DNA of 64,000 nt from JABMPO01 sp964539785 (GTDB lineage: Bacteria > Fidelibacterota > Marinisomatia > Marinisomatales > TCS56). The DNA lies in the NCBI GenBank assembly GCA_964539785.1, contig CAZIJQ010000002.1, positions 38,786 through 102,785 of the forward strand. Direction: 5' to 3'. Below are positions 28,445 through 35,885 of this stretch, one piece after another. A program made the translations under genes and the position numbers. Numbering within the stretch: the first letter of the stretch is position 1; every line of letters begins with the position of its first letter. The notes under the pieces are model-generated. The model was not told the DNA's origin and made no database searches. It saw only the letters and a list, made by a program, of their open reading frames with translations.

Positions 28445-28702
28445 TACCACAGATTACACAGATTTCACTGATTGGTTTTATGATTTATTTGTTGGCTTAA
28501 TAATTATGCTATTATTGTAGAAAGAGTCACAATTCATCTTAGTTTACTCTATCATCTACTTTTTCTGCAATTTTACCCACTTTTTCAATTAATTGCTTTT
28601 TTAATGACATACTACTACTCAGCAGATATTATTTAAATCTCTATTTAAGATTTTTCTTTATAGCTTTTTAAAATTTGTGCAATCCGTGTAATCTGTGGTT
28701 AA
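28445..28702. repeat. Inverted-repeat element E, long interior
   Basis: The gap between the two citrate lyase genes has a left arm at 28445-28473, 8 bases from the citF ATG, and a right arm at 28673-28702 whose outer TAA is the stop codon of the carrier/beta fusion gene. The 200-base interior is very AT-rich with no reading frame of note, so it differs from the short elements A and B. Confidence 0.8.
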
Positions 28703-29910
28703 ACTTTTTCTTTCCAGTTTTTGGATAACAGATTTGAGGCAATTGCCAGAGTTATTGTCTGCTGCGCACGTTTCACCACCGGTGGATCAATCATTTTGTT
28801 ACCAAGCGCCACTACCCCCAGACCCTGTTCCCGGGCTTTATCGAAAGCTAACTCGATCTTTTTGGCCTTATCAATCTCAATGACAGTTGGCGCAAACGCT
28901 TCGTGTAGCGGTTTGATCTGCCGCGGGTGAATGCAACCTTTACCATCGAACCCCAAAGCTTTAGCTTCTAACACCGATGCCCGTAATCCTTCTTCATTGC
29001 CTACATCACTATAGACCGTATCAATTGCCTGAAGACCTACTGCACGAGCGGCATTTACCAGCATTCCCCGGGCAAAAAATGATTCTATCCCCTCATCGGT
29101 CCGCGGCACACCAAGATCGGCAGTATAATCTTCAAGGCCAATGGCCAGCGCCACATTATTTGGCGATGCTTCGGCGATTTCCAACGCCTTTAAAATCCCC
29201 CGGCCGCTTTCCAGGATTGGCATCAGATAGACCGGTTCAGTCCGACCGCAGGCTTTACTGATTTCGGCAATCTTTTTATCGATGACAATAATTTGATCAG
29301 CCGATTCGACTTTAGGTACGAGTATTAGATGCACATTATGAGGTACAATAAATTCCAGATCGGTCAGGCCCATTTCACCCTGATTGATCCGTACAATTCG
29401 TTCAGCACCGAAAAAGTCCAGTGATCGTAGGGTATTACGCACGAGATAGCGGGTTGCTTCTTTTTCATTTGGACCAACCGAGTCTTCCAGGTCCAGAATC
29501 AATCCATCGGGTTTGTGGATACCAGCATTCAAAGCCAATTTGGGCTGATTACCAGGCAGGTATAGCCGGCTGCGGCGGAATCTGTCCCGTGTAGAGGAAT
29601 ATCTACAGAATTCTTTCATTTCCGGTAACACTTCAACTGGTATATCTGGATAAGCTTTTTTTATGGCGGCCTCGATCCGGGCCATCATTACAAACGGAAC
29701 GGCGCCAAAATCTTCAATTTCTAATATTCCGGTTTTGATACCCAATTGGGTGCAAACCGACTGGGTTAGTTCATCGATGCTTTTGCCGAAAAGACCACCG
29801 ACTTTACTTTGAATTTTAATGGTTAGTGGTGTAGTCTGGGGGGTATAAATAACACGAACGTCTGAACGCGGTTTAACCCCCTTGGGTCCTACGGTATATA
29901 CTGGTGCCAT
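28699..29910 (-). CDS. citE: Fused citrate lyase acyl-carrier (CitD) and beta subunit (CitE)
   Basis: 403 residues, about 110 longer than ordinary CitE. Residues 1-98 resemble CitD: PRSDVRVIY at 14-22 aligns with the family's Ser-Ser-Asp-Val site, making Ser16 the predicted attachment point for the phosphoribosyl-dephospho-CoA arm, and FGKSIDELTQ plus VPFVMMARIEAAIKKAY follow the carrier fold. Residues from about 111 are CitE: SRLYLPGNQPKL, GLILDLEDSV, ERIVRINQGEMG, IGLEDYTADLG and GKGCIHPRQI. The beta domain cleaves citryl-ACP to acetyl-ACP and oxaloacetate, so one polypeptide should carry and cleave the substrate. AAGGA precedes the ATG. It is the first gene of the tricarboxylate cluster. 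Confidence 0.88.
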   Translation of the reverse strand: MAPVYTVGPKGVKPRSDVRVIYTPQTTPLTIKIQSKVGGLFGKSIDELTQSVCTQLGIKTGILEIEDFGAVPFVMMARIEAAIKKAYPDIPVEVLPEMKEFCRYSSTRDRFRRSRLYLPGNQPKLALNAGIHKPDGLILDLEDSVGPNEKEATRYLVRNTLRSLDFFGAERIVRINQGEMGLTDLEFIVPHNVHLILVPKVESADQIIVIDKKIAEISKACGRTEPVYLMPILESGRGILKALEIAEASPNNVALAIGLEDYTADLGVPRTDEGIESFFARGMLVNAARAVGLQAIDTVYSDVGNEEGLRASVLEAKALGFDGKGCIHPRQIKPLHEAFAPTVIEIDKAKKIELAFDKAREQGLGVVALGNKMIDPPVVKRAQQTITLAIASNLLSKNWKEKV

Positions 29911-30128
29911 AGTTGTCCTTAATCGTTGATCAAAATAACCATGAGACTGGTCGTAATTGAAATTAGTCCGCCCCTTAAATGCCGAGCAATAAAAACCGGA
30001 TAGAACTTATTAAAATTCTCGCTGATTTAGCTGATAACCACTACCCTGAATCAATAATACCAGATTAGGCAATTATCATGCGAATTGATGATTTAAGCTG
30101 CCCTACAAATCAGAAAATATTAGCACAG

Positions 30129-30156
30129 GACCTGATCCTAATAATTTGATCAGGTC
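30129..30156 (-). terminator. Stem-loop downstream of the NifX-like gene
   Basis: A perfect 9-bp stem (GACCTGATC with GATCAGGTC) and a 10-nt loop lie 19-46 bases after the stop of the NifX-like gene, ending the MinD/ferredoxin operon. No strong U tract follows on the minus strand. Confidence 0.5.
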
Positions 30157-30174
30157 ATTCCTTATAACCGGTAA

Positions 30175-30522
30175 CTACTGATTAATAAACTCTGTCAATT
30201 GGTTTTCCTGGAAGGCTTCGAAAGCCTGCTTCACAGTCATTTCACCGGCTCCAATGAATATCTTGAGGCCAAATTTGCTCAACACATCGGCAGCATTTCC
30301 ACCGGGTCCGTTACCGGTGATCAATACATCGGCTTTTAATTCGAACAATTTCCGGGCGCTTTGCGGTCCTGCGCCGTGAGCCTGTTCGCTTATCAGTCGA
30401 TTATCAAAATGAGTAAATTCATCGTTGGTATCATTATATATCAAAATATACTCCGCTCTTCCAAAACGCGGATCGATATTAGAATCCCACTCTTTTCCTT
30501 TGGCAGTGAAAGCAATATTCAT
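30175..30522 (-). CDS. NifX/NifB-family dinitrogenase cofactor-type protein
   Basis: 115 residues with the RNase H-like fold of the NifX/NafY/VnfX family: MNIAFTAKGKEWDSNIDPRFGRAEYILIYN, then FELKADVLITGNGPGGNA and LKIFIGAGEMTVKQAFEAF. Family members bind iron-sulfur or molybdenum cofactors. No nitrogenase genes are near, and stand-alone members often accompany MinD-type ATPases with ferredoxin domains, as here (family context). Its start overlaps the end of the upstream ATPase gene by 4 bases, implying coupled translation. Confidence 0.85.
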   Translation of the reverse strand: MNIAFTAKGKEWDSNIDPRFGRAEYILIYNDTNDEFTHFDNRLISEQAHGAGPQSARKLFELKADVLITGNGPGGNAADVLSKFGLKIFIGAGEMTVKQAFEAFQENQLTEFINQ

Positions 30523-31409
30523 CCTTTTTTTCCTCTTATAGTTATTTGTTTAATTGTTTCCCAGCAAGCGCCAATGATTGAACCCATGGTCTCTGGGCTG
30601 TATTCGACAATTGTCTGACCATTGATCATTGCAGTAGTAAAAACATCATCATAAGGCAAATCAACAATGTGCGTAATTCCCTCTTCTATCAAATAATTTT
30701 TAATCTCAGCAGTAAGCTGCCCGTTTAAATCGGCTTTGTTGATTATGCAGCCAGTCAATAGACCAAATTTTTTTACCAGTTGATTGACCCTTTTCAAATC
30801 ATGAAGCCCCGATACAGTCGGTTCGGTAACTAGAATTACAAAATGAGCTCCTGAAAGCGAGGACACTACCGGGCAGCCCACTCCGGGTGATCCATCCACT
30901 AAAACAAATTGCAGTCCATTTTCTTCGGCGAGCTGTCGGGCTTCATTTTTCACTTTAGTTACTAGTTTACCGGAATTTTCAGCACCAATACCCAGTCTGG
31001 CATGGACCATGGTACCACCGGTTTTGGTAGTTGATATATACCATTCACCAACATTGTTCTCAGACATCCTGATAGCAGCGGTCGGGCAAACATGAGCACA
31101 ATAACCACAACCTTCACAGCTTAACTGATCTATTGTAAAGCAGTCGTTTTGAAATTTAACAGCATCAAAGCGGCAGACCTCTTCACAACGGCCGCATTGG
31201 TTGCACAGGCTTTGATCAATTTCAGCCAGTTCACCACTGTAAAAATCTTCGCTTTGATGAAAGTTCGGTTGCAGCAGCAGATGTAAATCAGCCGCATCCA
31301 CATCACAATCGGCGGTAACTATATCCTGACCTCCCAGATAAGCGAAAGCGCCAGTGAGGGATGTTTTCCCCGTACCACCTTTACCGGAAATTATAACAAT
31401 CTCTTTCAT
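30519..31409 (-). CDS. MinD/Mrp-type ATPase with inserted 2[4Fe-4S] ferredoxin domain (second copy)
   Basis: 296 residues. The deviant Walker A is at residues 7-15 (SGKGGTGKT). Between about 60 and 115 an inserted bacterial ferredoxin supplies two clusters: CNQCGRCEEVC and CEGCGYCAHVCP. The P-loop fold resumes with VLVDGSPGVGCPVVSSLSGA and VTEPTVSGLHDLKR. Such proteins are thought to handle iron-sulfur clusters or electrons in an ATP-dependent way; the target is unknown. It overlaps by 4 bases with its paralogue upstream and with the NifX-like gene downstream, so the three are one translationally coupled unit. Confidence 0.88.
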   Translation of the reverse strand: MKEIVIISGKGGTGKTSLTGAFAYLGGQDIVTADCDVDAADLHLLLQPNFHQSEDFYSGELAEIDQSLCNQCGRCEEVCRFDAVKFQNDCFTIDQLSCEGCGYCAHVCPTAAIRMSENNVGEWYISTTKTGGTMVHARLGIGAENSGKLVTKVKNEARQLAEENGLQFVLVDGSPGVGCPVVSSLSGAHFVILVTEPTVSGLHDLKRVNQLVKKFGLLTGCIINKADLNGQLTAEIKNYLIEEGITHIVDLPYDDVFTTAMINGQTIVEYSPETMGSIIGACWETIKQITIRGKKG

Positions 31410-32269
31410 GCCGATTCACCTTCAATCAATTGATTAAGTACCTGGCTGATCGTTTCCAATTCCCGTTTTACCGCAGGTATATTTCGGTAAATCAATTCTC
31501 CCCTTGAATACATTTCGGCAATAAGTCGATCATTAGGAATTTTTGCCAGTAGTGGGATATTGTTCTCCTGACAATAACTGAGAACAGCATCATCCCCAAT
31601 ACCAAATCGGTTGAGAACGATTCCGAATTGTTTTCCTAACTTCCTGATCAATTCCACTGCCAGCTTCAGATCGTGGAGTCCGAAGGGGGTTGGTTCAGTA
31701 ACCAGGATTACGAAATCGGCATCCTTCACTGCTTCAATTACCGGGCAGGAAGTGCCGGGAGGTGAATCATAAATTTGCAGCAACTCACTGGAAAACTTTT
31801 CGTCAATATATTGTTTTGTCTGATTGATTAAAGGAACCGCATGCTCCTGTCCAATCTCCAGACGGCTCTCAACAAATGAAAGATTACCAAATTGGAAATG
31901 GTTTAATTCCCCCATTTTTTGGGGCTGCATTGGCAGGGCTGAATCGGGACACAGCTCCGAGCAGGCATAGCAACTGTGGCATAAATCCGGGAAAATTATA
32001 ATTTGTTGCCCTAATTGAAGCACAGCATTAAAATTGCAAACATCCTGGCAAAGACCGCACAATGAGCAGGAACCACTCCAGGATGGAATCATCTTAAATT
32101 TTTCTTCAGTATGTAAAGCTTTACCGCTGAAAAATAAACCCGAGTTGGGCTCTTCCACGTCAAGATCGACCAGAACCACCGGGTTTTTCTCCGCCAAATA
32201 ACTGGCCAGGTTAGTGGCTAAAGTGGTTTTTCCAGTACCGCCTTTTCCACTGGCAATCGCAATTTTCAT
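31406..32269 (-). CDS. MinD/Mrp-type ATPase with inserted 2[4Fe-4S] ferredoxin domain (first copy)
   Basis: 287 residues, with SGKGGTGKTTLATNLAS at the N-terminus, the ferredoxin insertion at about 66-110 (CSLCGLCQDVC, CHSCYACSELCP) and the Walker B/adenine region IYDSPPGTSCPVIEAVKDAD and VTEPTPFGLHDLKLAVEL. It is paralogous to the following gene; the two presumably form a heterodimer, as is usual for these paired ATPases (inference). It opens the 32.3-30.2 kb operon. Confidence 0.88.
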   Translation of the reverse strand: MKIAIASGKGGTGKTTLATNLASYLAEKNPVVLVDLDVEEPNSGLFFSGKALHTEEKFKMIPSWSGSCSLCGLCQDVCNFNAVLQLGQQIIIFPDLCHSCYACSELCPDSALPMQPQKMGELNHFQFGNLSFVESRLEIGQEHAVPLINQTKQYIDEKFSSELLQIYDSPPGTSCPVIEAVKDADFVILVTEPTPFGLHDLKLAVELIRKLGKQFGIVLNRFGIGDDAVLSYCQENNIPLLAKIPNDRLIAEMYSRGELIYRNIPAVKRELETISQVLNQLIEGESA

Positions 32270-32391
32270 CTTTCCATATTCCGTATTCTACCGTTCAATA
32301 CATTCAACCAGCTATCATTACTACTTCTGGAAGCAGGTTATATTTACACCAATTTTCTAACAGTTATTCTAACACCAGAGTGATTCCGACA

Positions 32392-32694
32392 TTAGTCATC
32401 TTTTTTAGTTTTCGAAAGCTGCCGATCTAGTTCGGCTAATCGCTGTTTTAAAATGGTAATTTCATTTTCGAGGTCATCTTTTCCGGGTGTGTCCGAAAAG
32501 TTAATCTCGCTAACAGGGCCGAAACCACGTCGGAACCCAAGACACCGGCCGCGACCAAAACTGCGGCCGCTGTTTCTTCCATAACCACCGGGCGCTAAAT
32601 TGTATTCCAATTGATTGCCGCTCGCGTAGTTACCCATTCTACGGCCGGTCAGTGAACCAACACCATCCGGATCGGTTCGATTTCTTCCAGGCAT
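32392..32694 (-). CDS. DUF5320-type small protein
   Basis: 100 residues starting MPGRNRTDPDGVG at the ATG at 32694, preceded by GGAAAGGA. The upstream extension of the frame overlaps the NifX-like gene and is not coding. The middle is Gly/Arg-rich (GGYGRNSGRSFGRGRCLGF) and the C-terminus is a short coiled coil (DLENEITILKQRLAELDRQL). This composition is characteristic of the DUF5320 proteins found beside NifX-like and DUF134 genes. Function unknown. Confidence 0.82.
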   Translation of the reverse strand: MPGRNRTDPDGVGSLTGRRMGNYASGNQLEYNLAPGGYGRNSGRSFGRGRCLGFRRGFGPVSEINFSDTPGKDDLENEITILKQRLAELDRQLSKTKKDD

Positions 32695-32731
32695 AATTTT
32701 TTCCTTTCCTGATATTTTGAGCAATTTGTTA

Positions 32732-33121
32732 TTAGCAGCCTTTATGACCATTATCATTCTTATGAAATGCATGCTGCCTGCAGGCATTTTCATCGGTGGC
32801 TGCCTGAAGGTGACCATTTTTCCACAGGTCCAATGCATTTTGAACACTGCCGCTAGCACCCACATAAACCATGATTCCCATATGCTCGAACATCTGAACT
32901 GCCCGACGGCCAAGACCCGAGCAAATCATTACTTCAACCCCCGCCATCTGCATTATTTCCGGCGGGTAACCTTTACCGCCCATATGTTCACTGGTATTTT
33001 CAATTACTTCAAATTCATTCGATTCAGAGTCAATAATTGTATAGGTCGGCACACGACCAAAATGTTCGCCGATCATATCTTTCAATCCCATGTTGCTCAT
33101 TGTGGGCATACATACTTTCAT
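32732..33121 (-). CDS. NifX/NifB-family protein, longer form with His/Cys-rich tail
   Basis: 129 residues: MKVCMPTMSNMGLKDMIGEHFGRVPTY opening, EVMICSGLGRRAVQMFEHMGIMVYVGA in the middle, and a C-terminal tail rich in Cys and His (ENACRQHAFHKNDNGHKGC) that could bind metal. It lies 1 bp after the DUF134 gene. This is a second, divergent NifX-like copy next to the one at 30175-30522. A metal or Fe-S cofactor role is inferred from the family. Confidence 0.85.
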   Translation of the reverse strand: MKVCMPTMSNMGLKDMIGEHFGRVPTYTIIDSESNEFEVIENTSEHMGGKGYPPEIMQMAGVEVMICSGLGRRAVQMFEHMGIMVYVGASGSVQNALDLWKNGHLQAATDENACRQHAFHKNDNGHKGC

Positions 33122-33122
33122 C

Positions 33123-33620
33123 TCACATTTCCTTCTGGTTTTGTTTTTGTTTTAGCAGATCGTGGTGGTAGGAATCTTCCCGCATCATTTTACTATCACA
33201 TTTTGGACAACGCTCTTCCTGGCAGGGGATACCCTGCTGATGAGGTATTTTTGTTTTACACTTGGGACAAAAACAATAGCCACCGGCACCCATCCTTTGT
33301 GATTTATTAATAGGCATAAATTCGCCTCCTCCAATAAAAATTGCTTTACCATTAATCAGAGCATCAGCCACTTTTTTATGGGCAGAAGTAATGATTCTGC
33401 CAAACGTTTGCCGCGAGATATTCATATTCTCAGCGGCTTTTTCCTGATAGAAACCCTCTAAATCCGCCAAACGGATTGCCTCGAGTTCATCAATAGTCAG
33501 ATCAATTTGCTCCAAACTGCCTACTGGCCGGCCTTGGGGTTTGAACAAAGTAATGTTTGGTTCATGCTCAACCCACCGACAGTGAAGGGGTCTTCCCGCT
33601 CTGTTCCGCTTATTTTTCAT
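33123..33620 (-). CDS. DUF134 DNA-binding-like protein
   Basis: 165 residues from the ATG at 33620; an ATG at 33644 adds eight residues not typical of the family. The segment GRPVGSLEQIDLTIDELEAIRLADLEGFYQEKAAENMNISRQTFGRII is a sigma-70 region-4-like helix-turn-helix, as in DUF134. The C-terminal third has two CxxC pairs (CFCPKC, CPKC), suggesting a zinc ribbon. It probably regulates the adjacent NifX-like, DUF5320 and MinD/ferredoxin genes (inference from recurrent gene neighbourhoods). Confidence 0.85.
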   Translation of the reverse strand: MKNKRNRAGRPLHCRWVEHEPNITLFKPQGRPVGSLEQIDLTIDELEAIRLADLEGFYQEKAAENMNISRQTFGRIITSAHKKVADALINGKAIFIGGGEFMPINKSQRMGAGGYCFCPKCKTKIPHQQGIPCQEERCPKCDSKMMREDSYHHDLLKQKQNQKEM

Positions 33621-33772
33621 GGATAATATTAAGCATATGCCCATAAACTATAAAAGGAATTTATCTGCTTTTCTAATTTCTATATGTACTGGATTAGTGC
33701 TGCATTTTCATACAAATGGTTCGTAACATCGGTTAGTCTGAAATAATAAATGCAACTGCACAGGAGGGGTAA

Positions 33773-35470
33773 GTGCTGCTAATCAATCCCAAAACCGCCA
33801 CTTTCGATCACCTTGACCCAGAAACAGCCAAACTACTGCGTAAGACTGTCCAGTGGTTCGAGAACAAAGGTAAAGCCAGTATCAAGCACGATGACCACGA
33901 ACGGGTCTGGTATGATGATTTCCTGGAATTTGTTAAACAAGAGCAATTGTTTGCAACCTTCCTAACGCCCAGCCAGTTCGGCAGTGCTAATCAGCGCTGG
34001 GATACCTATCGCAACTGCGCCCTGAATGAAGTCCTGGGTTTTTATGGTCTGGCATATTGGTACACCTGGCAGGTAACGATCCTGGGATTGGGACCGATCT
34101 GGATGAGCGCTAATCAGCCGGTGCAAAAGAAAACAGCTCAGCTCCTGATGGAAGGCGCTATTTTCGCTTTCGGCCTATCTGAAAAAGAACACGGGGCCGA
34201 CATCTATTCCTCCGACATGCAGCTTAAGCCACAATCGGATGGCACATATCTGGCGGATGGTGATAAATATTATATCGGCAATGCCAACCAGGCTGCCCTG
34301 GTTTCAACCTTCGGTGTCCTGTCGGATTCCAATGATTATGTCTTTTTCGTCGTCGATTCCCAGCATAAAAAATTCGAATGCATTAAGAATATCTGCAATT
34401 CACAGAATTATGTGGCCGAGTACGCCCTACATGATTATCCGTTGACTGACGCTGAACTGCTTGCTACAGGCCGGGAGGCCTGGGATATGTCTCTGAATAC
34501 GGTCAATGTCGGTAAATATAATCTCGGCTGGGCCTCGATCGGCATCTGTACCCACGCCTTTTACGAAGCCCTGAATCACGCCGCTCACCGACATCTATTC
34601 GATCACACTGTCACCGATTTCGTCCATATCAAACAGTCTTTTGTTGATGCCTACACCCGACTGGCTGCCATGAAGCTGTTTGCACTGCGGGCCTCCGACT
34701 ACCTGCGCTCAGCCTCGACCGAAGACCGGCGCTACCTGCTCTATAATCCCATGGTGAAAATGAAGGTCACAACCCAGGGAGAGACCGTAATTAACCTGCT
34801 ATGGGATGTGATCGCCGCCAAAGGCTTCGAAAAGGATATGATCTTTGAAATGGCTGCCCGCGATATCCGGGCTCTACCCAAGCTGGAGGGAACCGTACAC
34901 GTGAACATGGCCCTGATTATCAAATTCATGGCTAATTATTTCTTCCGTCCCGCCTCCTATCCCCCGGTGCATCTTCGAGCTGAAGCCGTCAATGATGATT
35001 TCCTGTTCAACCAGGGTCATACAAAAGGCTTGGGCAAGATTAAATTCCATGATTATCGACCGGTCTACAATAGTGTTGATTTGCCCAACGTTGACATCTT
35101 CAAAAAACAGATTAAAACTCTGAAGAAATTTCTCCTGCTGGCAAAGCCCAACAGTGAGCAGATCAAGGACTTCGATTTCCTGCTGAACCTGGGCGAATTA
35201 TTCACGCTGGTGGTTTACGGACAATTAATTATTGAAAAGGCACAACATGATAATATGGACCTTGACCTGTTGGATCAGATCTTTGATTTCATGGTCCGCG
35301 ATTTCTCCCAGTACGCTTTAGTTCTGTACTCCAAAACCAGCAGCACAGCCCGTCAGAAATTTTTCTGCCGCCGAATGATCCGAAAGCCGGTCACCGACCA
35401 GGATCGGTTCCAGCGTGTTTTGGATCAGCAGGTTTACGCCTTGACCGATTCATATGCGATGAATGCCTGA
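33773..35470 (+). CDS. Acyl-CoA dehydrogenase family protein
   Basis: 565 residues from a GTG start supported by AGGAGGGG 5 bases upstream. Family marks are the FAFGLSEKEHGADIYSSDM region (the FAD/substrate segment; usual form is Leu-Thr-Glu-Pro), ADGDKYYIGNANQAALVSTFGV, and the helical C-terminal domain. It is longer than the 380-400-residue classical enzymes, with an additional C-terminal helical region of about 150 residues. It is transcribed divergently from the DUF134 gene. The codons are noticeably richer in C-ending choices than many neighbours. The acyl substrate is unknown and no ETF genes are adjacent. Confidence 0.82.
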   Translation: MLLINPKTATFDHLDPETAKLLRKTVQWFENKGKASIKHDDHERVWYDDFLEFVKQEQLFATFLTPSQFGSANQRWDTYRNCALNEVLGFYGLAYWYTWQVTILGLGPIWMSANQPVQKKTAQLLMEGAIFAFGLSEKEHGADIYSSDMQLKPQSDGTYLADGDKYYIGNANQAALVSTFGVLSDSNDYVFFVVDSQHKKFECIKNICNSQNYVAEYALHDYPLTDAELLATGREAWDMSLNTVNVGKYNLGWASIGICTHAFYEALNHAAHRHLFDHTVTDFVHIKQSFVDAYTRLAAMKLFALRASDYLRSASTEDRRYLLYNPMVKMKVTTQGETVINLLWDVIAAKGFEKDMIFEMAARDIRALPKLEGTVHVNMALIIKFMANYFFRPASYPPVHLRAEAVNDDFLFNQGHTKGLGKIKFHDYRPVYNSVDLPNVDIFKKQIKTLKKFLLLAKPNSEQIKDFDFLLNLGELFTLVVYGQLIIEKAQHDNMDLDLLDQIFDFMVRDFSQYALVLYSKTSSTARQKFFCRRMIRKPVTDQDRFQRVLDQQVYALTDSYAMNA

Positions 35471-35503
35471 CAGCGTCTGAAATAAATATAAGTATACATG
35501 TAA

Positions 35504-35659
35504 TCAGCCACGGTTTCAACCGTGGGTAACTGATCAGACATTTATGTAAACCGTTTAAACGGTTTCGGTTTTTCTTAATTTGTAACCCATAGTTGAAACT
35601 ATGGGCTATTGGCTACCATTTAATTCTGACCGTCCCGGACGCTCCAAGCGTCCAGGACG
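35504..35659. repeat. Cluster of four short palindromes
   Basis: Four hairpins stand in a row: CCACGG/CCGTGG at 35508-35525, AAACCGTTTAAACGGTTT at 35548-35565, CCCATAG/CTATGGG at 35586-35605 and CGTCCCGGACGCT/AGCGTCCAGGACG at 35631-35659. The first and third belong to one family (core 'CCAYGGTTGAAACCRTGG'). They resemble dispersed REP-type elements; the first could also terminate the acyl-CoA dehydrogenase transcript. Confidence 0.7.
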
Positions 35660-35665
35660 ATAACA

Positions 35666-35806
35666 TTAACAACTGTTCAAAAGGAACATTTTTATCGATT
35701 TGGAATACCCGGAATTATGACGGTGTAAACGGTCATCTAAATTATTAGTGTGCCCAATATAATATCGATCGATCTTGGCACTGAATAGGATATAGGTATA
35801 AAACAT
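35666..35806 (-). pseudogene. GIY-YIG nuclease fragment, truncated
   Basis: From the ATG at 35806 the frame reads MFYTYILFSAKIDRYYIGHT and continues through NNLDDRLHRHNSGYSKS, a good match to the first half of small GIY-YIG (UPF0213-type) proteins, then stops after 46 residues. Intact members are about 80-95 residues. The missing half would have covered the catalytic Glu. The frame ends 7 bases from a strong palindrome at 35631-35659 and the start is 5 bases from tRNA-Pro, so the gene appears to be a relic in a repeat-rich site. Confidence 0.7.
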
Positions 35807-35810
35807 AATG

Positions 35811-35885
35811 TCGGAGTGGGGAGATTTGAACTCCCGACCCCCTGCTCCCAAAGCAGGTGCGCTAACCGGGCTGCGCTACACTCCG
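35811..35885 (-). tRNA. tRNA-Pro (TGG)
   Basis: A full cloverleaf reads on the minus strand: acceptor CGGAGTG/CACTCCG, D stem GCGC/GCGC, anticodon arm CCTGC-TTTGGGA-GCAGG with anticodon TGG, variable loop GGGTC and T arm GGGAG-TTCAAAT-CTCCC, discriminator A. CCA is not encoded. Confidence 0.95.

Noticed and set aside
22191..28702. Repeated arms considered as a CRISPR array
   Set aside because: The copies are in both orientations, paired as inverted repeats and scattered between genes. There are no regular spacers and no cas genes.
32695..32913. Upstream extension of the DUF5320 frame
   Set aside because: It runs through the NifX-like gene in another frame; the ATG at 32694 has its own ribosome binding site.
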